Assembly: GCA_036848175.1 (NCBI GenBank)
Contig: DAIUKO010000001.1
Coordinates: 1 to 64,000 of the forward strand
Source of the DNA: QHWF01 sp036848175
GTDB taxonomy: Bacteria > Acidobacteriota > Vicinamibacteria > Vicinamibacterales > CAVVIG01
Length of the DNA stretch: 64,000 nucleotides
Reading direction: 5' to 3'
A program made the position numbers and the translations under genes. Each line of letters starts with the position of its first letter. Position 1 is the stretch's first letter. The notes beneath the pieces were generated by a model. The model was not told where the DNA came from, ran no database searches, and saw nothing but the letters and a program-made list of their open reading frames with translations. Below, one piece after another: positions 1 through 8,410 of this stretch.

Positions 1-553
1 CGCGAAACGCCGCCGTCCGGCTGCTGCCGTTCGGCGTCGACGTGTCGGTGATCTGATTGGCCGTGATCCCCTTGACCATCGTCGACAGCTGCAGCCAGTT
101 GCGTCCGTTGATCGGCAGCTCTTCCATCTGACGACGGTCGACGTTGCCGGAGACCTGCGCCTGGCGCGTATCGACGAGCGGTGAAGCGGCGGTGACGGTC
201 AGCGCTTCCTCGAGCGTCGCGACTTTCAGCGTCAGCGCGATCGTCGCGTTCTGCCCGACGAGCAGCTCCACTTCCGGAAGCACCGCCGCCGCGAAGCCGG
301 CGAGCTCGGCTTGCAGCTTGTACTTGCCGGCCCGCAGGCCGACCAGGCGATATTCGCCGCGCACGTTCGTCACGTCGGTGAACTGCCGTCCTGTCGCGAG
401 ATCTGTCGCGACGACGCTGACCCCGGGCAGAATGGCTTTCGATTCGTCCGCGATCGTGCCGACGATCGTGGCGTCGACTTGCGCAAAGGCAGGCGTGACG
501 GCGGCGGCGACGGCAATGAGAGCGGCCACAAGACGCGCGCGAACGGGGTTCAT
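1..553 (-). CDS. TonB-dependent receptor, N-terminal part (runs off the window)
   Basis: Reading the minus strand from the ATG at 553 gives an open frame to the window edge, about 184 residues. It begins with a signal peptide (MNPVRARLVAALIAVAAA, cleavage near AFA-Q), then a carboxypeptidase-regulatory-like beta-sandwich of about 85 residues (GTIADESKAILPGVSV, GEYRLVGLRAGKYKLQAEL). A plug-like start follows with the typical phrases LTVTAASPLVDT and LPINGRNW. A GGAGG lies 5 nt before the ATG. This architecture is the SusC/OmpA-like receptor type abundant in Acidobacteriota, used for outer-membrane uptake of large substrates. It lies 41 bp downstream of the metallohydrolase gene on the same strand, so co-transcription is likely. 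The beta-barrel is outside the window, so the substrate cannot be guessed. Confidence 0.85.
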   Translation of the reverse strand, partial: MNPVRARLVAALIAVAAAVTPAFAQVDATIVGTIADESKAILPGVSVVATDLATGRQFTDVTNVRGEYRLVGLRAGKYKLQAELAGFAAAVLPEVELLVGQNATIALTLKVATLEEALTVTAASPLVDTRQAQVSGNVDRRQMEELPINGRNWLQLSTMVKGITANQITDTSTPNGSSRTAAFR

Positions 554-594
554 TGGTGCCTCCTTCGATCGAAACGACGTCGGGGATCGGCTGA

Positions 595-2802
595 CTAGAT
601 GCGGCGGCGGCCGCGAACGACGACGAGCGCCACCGCGGCAATCACCGCGAGGCCAATCGCTTCGAACCTGGCCTGTGCCTGCGACGATCGCGAGCTGGTG
701 GCCCGGCGCAGAATGTCGTCGTACTTCGCGTCGGCCAGCTGCACTCGGGGCCGCAACAGGTAGCGCTGCCGCTCCCACTGCGGCGCGAGCACGCTGACCG
801 TTTCCCAGGCTTCGAGATCGCCCATCGGATCGACGGGAGCCGTGAGCAGGTCCTGCAGAATCTGATGCTCCGCACGCACGAGCTCCGGTACGGCCGACGT
901 CTTCCAGAACGGCTGGCCGTCGACGATGACGTAAATCGGCGCCGAATGCGCCACCGCGCCGAGCTCCTGCACCGGCCCTTGCGCCGGCACCTCGCGCGCG
1001 CCGGTCGCACGCACGGCAATCCACATGCTGCGATCCGCGGTCAGCTCGTGACGTAGCTCGATCCGATCGCTGTCCGTCGCACGTTCAGTCGCCACGACGT
1101 CGCCCTGCACGATCAAATCGAGCCGGCCCTGCTTGTCGACATCCGGATTGAGCGAAGACGACGCGGCGATCTGAAGCCGCGTGCCGCGCGGCACGCGGAT
1201 CTCCTGGCCCATGCCCTGACCGTTGATCGTGAAGTCGAGCATCGGCCCGTTGGTGACGAAGACGTGGCCCGCCTTGAACGACGCGTACCACGCATCCGGA
1301 TCGAAGGGTCCGTCGAGCTTCACGTAGTACCGCTCGACGCCCGGCAGCGAGGGTCCGTAGTACGGGTAGTCCGATCCGGCCGCGGGATTGATCTTGAAAC
1401 CGAGATTCAGATACGGATACCAGTTGTCGACGCCGAGCCGGCCGCCCTGTAACACTTCGATGAAGTCGACGAGCTCGAACGGCGCGTCGAGCGACAGGCC
1501 GCGCCGTCCGTTGAAGATCTGCGCCATGTGCGCGTAGCCCGAGACGCCGCCCTGGCTGTGCGACGCTTCGAATACCTTGTGATACGAGAAGAAATCCTCA
1601 GCCGGGAGATGAATCGGCTTCTGCAGGTTGTGGTGGATCGTGTGGCCGCGCTCCGTGGTTCGCGGATCTTCCTGGCCCGACGCGATGAGATGGCCGTCGC
1701 GGAAATACTGGCCCGCTTTGCCCCACGCCGGCTGACGGTAGTGGGTGGTGACGATATTGCCCATCTCGAGCAGGTTGCCGACGTGGACATCCTCCGCGGT
1801 CACTTGTCCCCACACCGCCACGTCCTGCGTCTGCTCGCGCATGAGATGCAGATGCGTGTCGCCTGAGTACCAGCCGCGCGACGGCTGGTTGATGTAGCGC
1901 TCGAGGGGGATCGTGACGCGTTCAGTCTGGCCCGGCTTCACATCGACTGTGCGCTTGAAGACGCGATACTCGGGCCCTTTCGTGGCGACGAGCTCGTAGG
2001 TGCCGGCCGGTACCTGGCTCTCGTAGCTGCCGGTCGTGTAGAACGCCTGCCGCTGCGGCGAGGGCCAGATGAGACGCGGCGCAATCCACAACAGACGCGT
2101 TTCGTCGGCGTAGCGATGGATGAGCAGCGCCTGATCCGACGGCAGCGGCGTACGGCCGGTCGCGTCGTAGAGCCCGAGCCGCGCCGGCACGAGCTCGCCG
2201 CTCCGTGCGTCCTTCACCTCGATGTGGATGCGGCCGGTTGCGGCGGCCGGCTTCGTCGTGCTGCTGCGGCTAATCGCGATGTCGCAGAGCGCAATCCCGC
2301 CGCGCGCACCGACGGCGAAGTCGGTTTTCAGGATGCCGAGCCCCGCGAAGCGCGCGCGTTCGAGTCGCACGGTGGCCTTTCGCAGGGTGGCGCCCGGCTC
2401 GGGCGCGATCTCCTTCGAGATCGCGTAGCCGTCGCCGCCGTTCTTGTCCCACGCGACGACGAACGGCTGCGTGCGATCCGGCGCATACGTCACCTCGACG
2501 TCGACCGGCTCGTCGATGTCGAACGCGTAGCGATCGTCGACATCGAAGGCGAACAGGTCGCCGAAGACGCACGACTGGCCGCCGATCGTCACCATCTGCT
2601 CGGGCGCCTTGCTGCCGTTCAGGCCGAGCTCGGATCGATTGGCGCCGAGCGTGCGCGTAATGTGGTTTCGCGTCCACTTCAGGACGACGACCCGGCGCGC
2701 TTCGGTGCCGTGCGCGCGGAGCTGAATTGTTTCACCGGCGCAGAGGATGACGACGATCAGGAAGAGGGCCGCCGCTCGAGCGCAGTCGTTCGTGAATCTC
2801 AT
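595..2802 (-). CDS. Secreted CehA/McbA-like (PHP-superfamily) metallohydrolase
   Basis: A 735-residue protein. I chose the ATG at 2802 rather than 2838 because GGAAGG precedes it and a clean signal peptide follows (AAALFLIVVILCAG). The N-terminal half holds beta-sandwich domains. The middle carries a PHP-like metal site: SGDTHLHL (DxHxH) near residue 325, then RGHTIHH, GGVSGYAHM and AAGSDYPY, the order seen in CehA/McbA carbaryl-hydrolase relatives. The C-terminus has one hydrophobic segment (IGLAVIAAVALVVV) followed by RGRRR, which suggests membrane anchoring. It is probably an exported metal-dependent hydrolase; the substrate is unknown. It is divergent from the next gene to the right and shares strand with the TonB receptor downstream. 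Confidence 0.75.
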   Translation of the reverse strand: MRFTNDCARAAALFLIVVILCAGETIQLRAHGTEARRVVVLKWTRNHITRTLGANRSELGLNGSKAPEQMVTIGGQSCVFGDLFAFDVDDRYAFDIDEPVDVEVTYAPDRTQPFVVAWDKNGGDGYAISKEIAPEPGATLRKATVRLERARFAGLGILKTDFAVGARGGIALCDIAISRSSTTKPAAATGRIHIEVKDARSGELVPARLGLYDATGRTPLPSDQALLIHRYADETRLLWIAPRLIWPSPQRQAFYTTGSYESQVPAGTYELVATKGPEYRVFKRTVDVKPGQTERVTIPLERYINQPSRGWYSGDTHLHLMREQTQDVAVWGQVTAEDVHVGNLLEMGNIVTTHYRQPAWGKAGQYFRDGHLIASGQEDPRTTERGHTIHHNLQKPIHLPAEDFFSYHKVFEASHSQGGVSGYAHMAQIFNGRRGLSLDAPFELVDFIEVLQGGRLGVDNWYPYLNLGFKINPAAGSDYPYYGPSLPGVERYYVKLDGPFDPDAWYASFKAGHVFVTNGPMLDFTINGQGMGQEIRVPRGTRLQIAASSSLNPDVDKQGRLDLIVQGDVVATERATDSDRIELRHELTADRSMWIAVRATGAREVPAQGPVQELGAVAHSAPIYVIVDGQPFWKTSAVPELVRAEHQILQDLLTAPVDPMGDLEAWETVSVLAPQWERQRYLLRPRVQLADAKYDDILRRATSSRSSQAQARFEAIGLAVIAAVALVVVRGRRRI

Positions 2803-2863
2803 GCGCCTTCCGTATGCGTGTGGCGACGTGTGTAACACCGGATCGGTGCAGAGTCAACAGCAC

Positions 2864-2883
2864 ACAATCGTCGACACGATTGT
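2864..2883. promoter_or_regulatory. Inverted repeat in a divergent intergenic region
   Basis: Between the divergent metallohydrolase and propeller genes lies ACAATCG-6 nt-CGATTGT (7-bp perfect arms). A smaller palindrome, CACCG-GAT-CGGTG, is at 2836-2848. Both are possible operators or promoter-proximal binding sites. The function is inferred only from position and symmetry. Confidence 0.35.
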
Positions 2884-2936
2884 CGGGCGCCACCAGTCGC
2901 TCCTTGGTGCTAGGATGCGCGAGCGTCTAGTCCTCC

Positions 2937-3887
2937 ATGTCCAGTTCGTGCTTTCGGGCGTTCGCCGGATCGATCGTGATCGCGGTCTTCATGTCCATGG
3001 ACATGCACGGAACCGCGATCGACGAGATGCTCGCGCGGCCGCATGTGCTCTTCCGCCACACGGCGCCCGGCGCGAACTTCGGAAAACTGAGCGTCGCACC
3101 GCTCGACCATCTCGAGACGAGGCTGGCGACTGCGCTCTCGTGCGAACGGCTGTCGTTCGCGCGCGACAAGGGACTGTGCCTGCGCGTCGAACGCGGCGTG
3201 TTCAACCGGTATGTTGCTGTTCTCGTCGACGGCCGCTTGAACGGCGGCGCATCGATCAAGCTGCAGGGCCTGCCGAGCCGCACGCGCGCCTCGGCCGACG
3301 GCCGCGTCGCCGCCGTGACCGTCTTCGTCGTCGGCGACAGCTACGCGGCGGATTTTTCGACGCGGACGACCCTCGTGGATCTGGCGAGCGGCGACGAGAT
3401 CGGCGAGCTCGAGCAGTTCGCGACGTGGCGGAACGGCGCACGCTTCCGTGCCGTCGATTTCAACTTCTGGGGCGTGACGTTCGCCGCCGACGGCAACACG
3501 TTCTACGCCTCGCTTCGCACGGCGGGGACGACCTATCTCGTTCGCGGCGAGCTGGCCCTGCGCAAGCTGACCGTCCTGCGCGACAACGTGGAGTGCCCGT
3601 CGCTGTCGCCCGACAACCGGCTGCTCGCGTACAAGCGCCGCATCGGGCCGAGCCCCGACAGCTGGCGCATCCACGTCCTCGATCTCGCCACCGATCGCGA
3701 GCGCATGGTCGCCGCCGAGACGCGCTATATCGACGACCAGGTGGAGTGGCTCGACAACAGTCATCTGCTGTATGCGATCCCGCGCCGAACCACCGTGATC
3801 TCCGACGTCTGGGTCGCGCCGATCGACGACAGTGCGCCGGCGCGAATTTTTCTCTCCGAAGCCGAGTCGCCAATCGTGATTCGCTGA
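2937..3887 (+). CDS. Exported TolB/PD40-like beta-propeller protein
   Basis: A 316-residue protein with a short N-terminal hydrophobic stretch (FAGSIVIAVFM) that could be a signal peptide or anchor. Repeats of the WD40-like/PD40 type follow: FAADGNTFYASL, CPSLSPDNRLLAYKR, and a late VEWLDNSHLLYAI blade. Such blades form TolB-like propellers, which usually bind proteins or ligands and are not catalytic. No good Shine-Dalgarno precedes the ATG, so the exact start is uncertain; ATGs at 2994 and 3000 are alternatives that would remove the hydrophobic segment. The gene ends 13 bp before the next ORF, so the two are probably one transcript. Confidence 0.65.
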   Translation: MSSSCFRAFAGSIVIAVFMSMDMHGTAIDEMLARPHVLFRHTAPGANFGKLSVAPLDHLETRLATALSCERLSFARDKGLCLRVERGVFNRYVAVLVDGRLNGGASIKLQGLPSRTRASADGRVAAVTVFVVGDSYAADFSTRTTLVDLASGDEIGELEQFATWRNGARFRAVDFNFWGVTFAADGNTFYASLRTAGTTYLVRGELALRKLTVLRDNVECPSLSPDNRLLAYKRRIGPSPDSWRIHVLDLATDRERMVAAETRYIDDQVEWLDNSHLLYAIPRRTTVISDVWVAPIDDSAPARIFLSEAESPIVIR

Positions 3888-3900
3888 CCAGGAGAACACC

Positions 3901-6282
3901 ATGCCGATGATTCGCAGATTCCTGCTCGCCGCCATCGCCTTCACGTTGGCGCTCGCCGTCGGACGCGCGCAGGCGCCGCGACCTCAGCCGTCGGCGCCGG
4001 AAGCGCTCGACGCGATGGGGATTGTCGGCTACGCCGACCGGATGACGGCGCAGCCGGGAGATGCGATCACGTTCATGGTCAGCACCCGCGCGCCGCGCTA
4101 CCGGGCCGACATCGTCCGGATCATTCACGGCGACACGAATCCGAAAGGGCCGGGCATGAAAGAGATGGTCATCGACACGCCGGCCAACAGCGAGTACGCG
4201 GGGAAGCATCAGCCGTTGCCGTTGGGATCGTACGTCTCGGTGCGCGATGATCCGGCGCTGCGCTTGCGCGGCAGCTTCACGTTGACCGCCTGGATTGCCG
4301 CGACGAGGCACGATCCGCTGGCGCCCGGCGGTCGGGCGCCAGACGGCGACCAGGGAATCCTCACGAAATGGTCTGGACGCGACGGGAGCGGCTACGGTCT
4401 GTTCATCGAGAACGACGGCCGCCTCGCGTTGTGGCTCGGCGTGCCGCGAGGACAAGTGGAGAAGGTACGCGCGCAGACGCCCGTGCGTCCGTGGGTGCCG
4501 TCGATCCCTGGGACCGGCACGTCGCCGCGCCCGCATCACGTCACGACCAACGCGTGGTATTTCGTCGCGGCCACGTACGACGCGTCGACCGGGCGTGCGA
4601 CGCTCGTCCAGGAGCCGCTGACCGAGTTCTCGTTCGATCCCACACGATCGGTGACGGAGCGCGTCACGCCGGTAAAATCGCTCGCGACCAATACGGCGCC
4701 GTTTCTGATCGCCGCCTATTCCACGAGCGATGGCGGCAATGCCGGCACGCCTTCAGGGGTCGGCGGGCACTTCAACGGCAAGATCGACAACCCGCGGATC
4801 TACGGGCGCGTACTGACACGGACGGAGCTCGACGCAGTCAGGCAGGGACGCGGACCCACCGACGCGATCGCGTCCTGGGACTTCTCGCTCGACATCGCGA
4901 CGAGCGCGATCACCGACACCTCGGCGCGCAAGCTGAACGGCGTCGCGATCAACATCCCCACGCGCGCGCTCACCGGCCACACGTGGACCGGCGTCGAGAT
5001 GGACTTCAAGCACGCACGCGATCAGTACGGCGCGATCTACTTCCACGACGACGACCTCGAGGACGCGAAGTGGGAGGCGGGCTTCGAATTCAAGGTGCCG
5101 GCCGATTTGAAGAGCGGCGTCTACGCCGCACGGCTGCGGACCGAGTCGGCGGAAGACTACGTGCCGTTCTTCGTGCGGCCGAAGAAGGGCAGCGCGACGG
5201 CCCGGATTGCGTTCCTCGTGCCGACGTTCAGCTATCTCGCCTACGGCAGTACCGGCACAACCGGCATCAACATCCTGAGCAACTACTCGCACCACACCGA
5301 CGGCAGCGGCATCGGCCACTCGTCGCGGCTGCGGCCGATCACGAACATGCGGCCGAAGATCACGACGCGGAATCCCTGGCAGTTCATGGAGGACACCTAC
5401 ATTGTCGACTGGCTCGAGGTGAAAGGCTTCACCGTCGACATCATCACCGATCAGGATCTGCACTTCGAGGGTGCGGCGCTCCTCGCGCCCTACAAAGTCA
5501 TCCTCACCGGATCGCATCCCGAGTACTACTCGCAGCCGATGCTCGAGGGGCTGCACGCGTACCTCGAAAAGGGCGGGCGCGTCATGTACATGGGCGGCAA
5601 TGGCTTCTACTGGGTGACGCCGATGGATCCGACGGGCCGATATATCGAGCTGAGGCGCCGCGACGGCACCGAGCACTGGCAGGGCGCGCCCGGCGAGTCG
5701 TATCACGCGCTCACCGGCGAGCCTGGCGGCCTCTGGCGCTTCCGCGGAATCCCGCCGCAACGCTACTTCGGCGTCGGCTTCACGGCGCAGGGCTTCGACA
5801 AGAGCTCGCCTTATAAAAGGATGCCGGGCAGCTTCGATCCGCGCGCGGCGTTCATCTTCGAGGGGATCGGCGCCGACGAGATCATCGGCGACTTCCCGTC
5901 GCTCGCACTCGGCGAAGGCGCGGCCGGACAGGAGCTCGACCGCGTCGACTACGCGCTCGGATCGCCGCCGCATACGCTCCTGCTCGCGCAGTCGTTCGGC
6001 CACTCCGACGCCTATCAGCACGTCGTCGAAGAGGTCAACACCTCGGACTCGAAGCAGGGCGGGACGGTCAACACGCTCGTGCACGCCGATCTCGCCTACC
6101 TGGAATACCCGAACGGCGGCGCCGTGTTCTCGACCGGCTCGATCGCGTGGTGCGGCAGCCTGTCGTACAACAACTACACGAACAATGTCTCGCGCATCAC
6201 CGAGAACGTGCTGCGGCGCTTCGCGTCGGACGCACCGCTGCCGCCGCCGGCGCCGCGCGCGACGAGCCAGTCAGCGCGGTAG
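3901..6282 (+). CDS. Secreted N,N-dimethylformamidase large-subunit-like protein with LamG-type domain
   Basis: A 793-residue protein with AGGAG 7 nt before the ATG and a clear signal peptide (RRFLLAAIAFTLALAVGRAQA). Residues about 110-315 look like a concanavalin/LamG sandwich (GSFTLTAWIAAT, NAWYFVAATYDASTG, HFNGKIDNPRIYGR). Residues about 370-770 resemble the C-terminal domain of DMFase beta subunits, including ILTGSHPEYYSQPMLEG and GGRVMYMGGNGFYWVT. In characterised DMFase two Tyr and one Glu bind iron; the EYY here is a plausible equivalent, but I could not align it formally. An amide-hydrolysing role is family inference; export and the lectin-like domain suggest an extracellular substrate. 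The next gene starts 24 bp downstream. Confidence 0.7.
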   Translation: MPMIRRFLLAAIAFTLALAVGRAQAPRPQPSAPEALDAMGIVGYADRMTAQPGDAITFMVSTRAPRYRADIVRIIHGDTNPKGPGMKEMVIDTPANSEYAGKHQPLPLGSYVSVRDDPALRLRGSFTLTAWIAATRHDPLAPGGRAPDGDQGILTKWSGRDGSGYGLFIENDGRLALWLGVPRGQVEKVRAQTPVRPWVPSIPGTGTSPRPHHVTTNAWYFVAATYDASTGRATLVQEPLTEFSFDPTRSVTERVTPVKSLATNTAPFLIAAYSTSDGGNAGTPSGVGGHFNGKIDNPRIYGRVLTRTELDAVRQGRGPTDAIASWDFSLDIATSAITDTSARKLNGVAINIPTRALTGHTWTGVEMDFKHARDQYGAIYFHDDDLEDAKWEAGFEFKVPADLKSGVYAARLRTESAEDYVPFFVRPKKGSATARIAFLVPTFSYLAYGSTGTTGINILSNYSHHTDGSGIGHSSRLRPITNMRPKITTRNPWQFMEDTYIVDWLEVKGFTVDIITDQDLHFEGAALLAPYKVILTGSHPEYYSQPMLEGLHAYLEKGGRVMYMGGNGFYWVTPMDPTGRYIELRRRDGTEHWQGAPGESYHALTGEPGGLWRFRGIPPQRYFGVGFTAQGFDKSSPYKRMPGSFDPRAAFIFEGIGADEIIGDFPSLALGEGAAGQELDRVDYALGSPPHTLLLAQSFGHSDAYQHVVEEVNTSDSKQGGTVNTLVHADLAYLEYPNGGAVFSTGSIAWCGSLSYNNYTNNVSRITENVLRRFASDAPLPPPAPRATSQSAR

Positions 6283-6306
6283 ACTGAGCAGAGCAGCGGA
6301 GGATCT

Positions 6307-7347
6307 ATGAAGGCGCTGGCGCTCGTTGGTGTCTCACTCGCCGTCGGGTTCCTTCCGGAAGCCGCTCTCCAGAAGCCGGCCGGATGCGACGCGCTGGCGA
6401 ATGTGCAGTTCATCTGCGGCTTCGTCGGTCCCGAGGATCTCGTGGTCGTGCCGGGCAATCAATGGGTCATCGCCTCCGGCGATGCCGCGCCGGGGGCGAT
6501 CACGTTGATCAATGTGCGGGACAAGGTTGCCACGCCGTTGTATCCGAGCCCCTCACTGCGGCAGCGACTCGACTCGAAGACGTACGATTCATGCCCCGGT
6601 CCGATCGATCCCGAGGAGAAAGACAAGTTCAGAGCGCACGGCTTGTTTCTGCGTCCCGGCCGAAACGCGGTCCACACGTTGTACGTCGTGCACCACGGCA
6701 ACCGGGAATCGATCGAGGTGTTCGAGTTCGACGCGGGCGCAAAGCCGCCGGCGTTGACGTGGGTGGGCTGCGCCGTCGCCCCCGAGCCGATCGGTCTGAA
6801 CTCGGTCGTCGCGCTCCCGGACGGCGGTTTCGCGACGACAAACTTTCAGCCGCGAGGGGCGGCGCGCGGACGCGCCAACATGCAGGCCGGCGAGAAAAAC
6901 GGCGAGCTCTGGGAGTGGCATACGGCGAAGGGATGGCAGATCGTGCCGGGCAGCGAGGCATCCGGCGCGAACGGCATCGAGATCGCGAAGGACGGCAAGT
7001 GGTTCTACATGGCCGGCTGGGGCAGCCAGACGTTCATTCGATTCTCGCGCGGGCAGACACCGGTCAAGCGCGACGAGATTCCGGTCGGCTTCCGCCTCGA
7101 CAACCTTCGGTGGGCGGGCGACGGCTCGCTCATCGGCGCCGGCCAGCAGATCCCGGAGCCAGGCGGGTTCGCGATGGCGATTTCACGCGTGATCAAGATC
7201 GATCCGAACACGCTGAAGGTCCAGGATCTCATTCGTTATCCGTACAACGACACGTTCAATTTCTCGACCGTGGCGATTCAGCTCGGCAAGGAAATCTGGG
7301 TTGGATCGGTGCGCGGCGACCGCGTCGCCCGGTTTCCGGTACCGTAG
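6307..7347 (+). CDS. Secreted SMP-30/paraoxonase-like six-bladed propeller
   Basis: A 346-residue protein preceded by GGAGG, with a short signal-like N-terminus (ALALVGVSLAVGFLPEAA). Blade motifs of the SMP-30/strictosidine synthase/arylesterase superfamily are visible: AHGLFLRPG, GLNSVVALPDGGFATTNF, GANGIEIAKDGKWFYMAG and LDNLRWAGDGSLIGAG. The Asn residues in GLNS, GANG and LDNL sit where these enzymes bind calcium. A lactonase or esterase activity is possible but not shown. It closes a probable three-gene transcript with the TolB-like and DMFase-like genes. Confidence 0.7.
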   Translation: MKALALVGVSLAVGFLPEAALQKPAGCDALANVQFICGFVGPEDLVVVPGNQWVIASGDAAPGAITLINVRDKVATPLYPSPSLRQRLDSKTYDSCPGPIDPEEKDKFRAHGLFLRPGRNAVHTLYVVHHGNRESIEVFEFDAGAKPPALTWVGCAVAPEPIGLNSVVALPDGGFATTNFQPRGAARGRANMQAGEKNGELWEWHTAKGWQIVPGSEASGANGIEIAKDGKWFYMAGWGSQTFIRFSRGQTPVKRDEIPVGFRLDNLRWAGDGSLIGAGQQIPEPGGFAMAISRVIKIDPNTLKVQDLIRYPYNDTFNFSTVAIQLGKEIWVGSVRGDRVARFPVP

Positions 7348-7469
7348 CGTGACCATACGACCGGCGGCCGAGGCCCAACGTCCAACAATGATCGAGGTGA
7401 TCTACGGACCCTGATGAGATTCGGCCGGAACCGTGGGATGGAGAGCTGCATCAACCGGGTGACGATGCG

Positions 7470-8270
7470 TTGTTCGGGCGCCTCTCGCGCCGCCGTTCGG
7501 GTGCGACGTGGATCGTTGTGCTGCTCTTCCTCGCCGCCGCAGCGGTTGCCGCATACATCGCGTTCAGGTATCGCAGCGCGCAGCAAGCGACCACCGCACA
7601 AGCGCCGGCCCGGGCGCCCGCGTCCGATCGACCGCTTGGCGGCGAGGCGGCGCCGATCGTCGTTCCGCCGCTCGATCAAAGCGACGCCGTCGTCGCGGAC
7701 CTGGTCCGCAAGCTCTCATCGCATCCGCAAGTCGCGGCGTGGCTCACGACCGAAGGGCTCATTCGCAACTTCACGGTCGTGGTGTTGACCATCGCCGAAG
7801 GCAAGACGCCGGCGAAGTCGTTGCGCCCGCTTCAGCCCCGCGGTCCGTTTCGCGTGGCGCCGCGCGACGGCGGGATCTACGTCGACGCGCGAAGCTACGA
7901 GCGGTACGCCCCGCTTGCCGCAGCGGTGGCGTCGATCGATGCGAATGGCAGCGCGTCGCTGTACGCCACGCTCAAGCCGCGCATCGAAGAGGCGTACCGC
8001 GATCTGGGAGAACGGAACACGTCGTTCGACGGCACGCTCGAACGCGCGATCGTGTCGCTGCTGGAGACGCCAGTGCGGGAAGGTCCGGTGCGCCTGCGGA
8101 TGCACGGCATCGGCTACGCCTTCGCGAATCCGGCCGACGAAGAGCTGACGGCGGCGCAGAAACAGCTGCTGCGCATGGGCCCCGAGAACGCCCGCATCGT
8201 TCAGGCAAAGCTGCGCGAGATCGCCCTCGCGCTCGGCATACCGCCGCAGCGTCTTCCTCTTCCGCGGTAG
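7470..8270 (+). CDS. DUF3014 family membrane-anchored protein
   Basis: A 266-residue protein with one N-terminal membrane segment (WIVVLLFLAAAAVAAYIAF), an Ala/Pro linker and a DUF3014 domain. Family hallmarks are PLDQSDAVV, AWLTTEGLIRNFTVVV, RPLQPRGPF, SYERYAPLAA, LYATLKPRIEEAYRDLG, ATP-like TP at the loop, and LLRMGPENARIVQAKLREI. The start used is a TTG. The same frame is open upstream to 7401 without ATG or GTG and reads like coding sequence, so the true start may be non-canonical or the 5' end altered. The function of DUF3014 is unknown; anchoring in the inner membrane with a periplasmic domain is inferred. Confidence 0.75.
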   Translation: MFGRLSRRRSGATWIVVLLFLAAAAVAAYIAFRYRSAQQATTAQAPARAPASDRPLGGEAAPIVVPPLDQSDAVVADLVRKLSSHPQVAAWLTTEGLIRNFTVVVLTIAEGKTPAKSLRPLQPRGPFRVAPRDGGIYVDARSYERYAPLAAAVASIDANGSASLYATLKPRIEEAYRDLGERNTSFDGTLERAIVSLLETPVREGPVRLRMHGIGYAFANPADEELTAAQKQLLRMGPENARIVQAKLREIALALGIPPQRLPLPR

Positions 8271-8410
8271 ACGTCCGAGTCCCGTCCCAATAGTTCAAGG
8301 CTCCGGATCTGTCAGTGAACCGTGTTGATGACAGTAGTCACGCACGGCTTCGCACGCTTGGATTATGCTCCTTGTGTCTTGACCGCAGCACTCTGGCGGG
8401 CCACGTGGTG

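Noticed and set aside
8315..8410. Longer N-terminus for the Ser/Thr kinase
   Set aside because: The extra 32 residues are Cys/Arg-rich and unlike the family, whose members start just before the QYRI strand.
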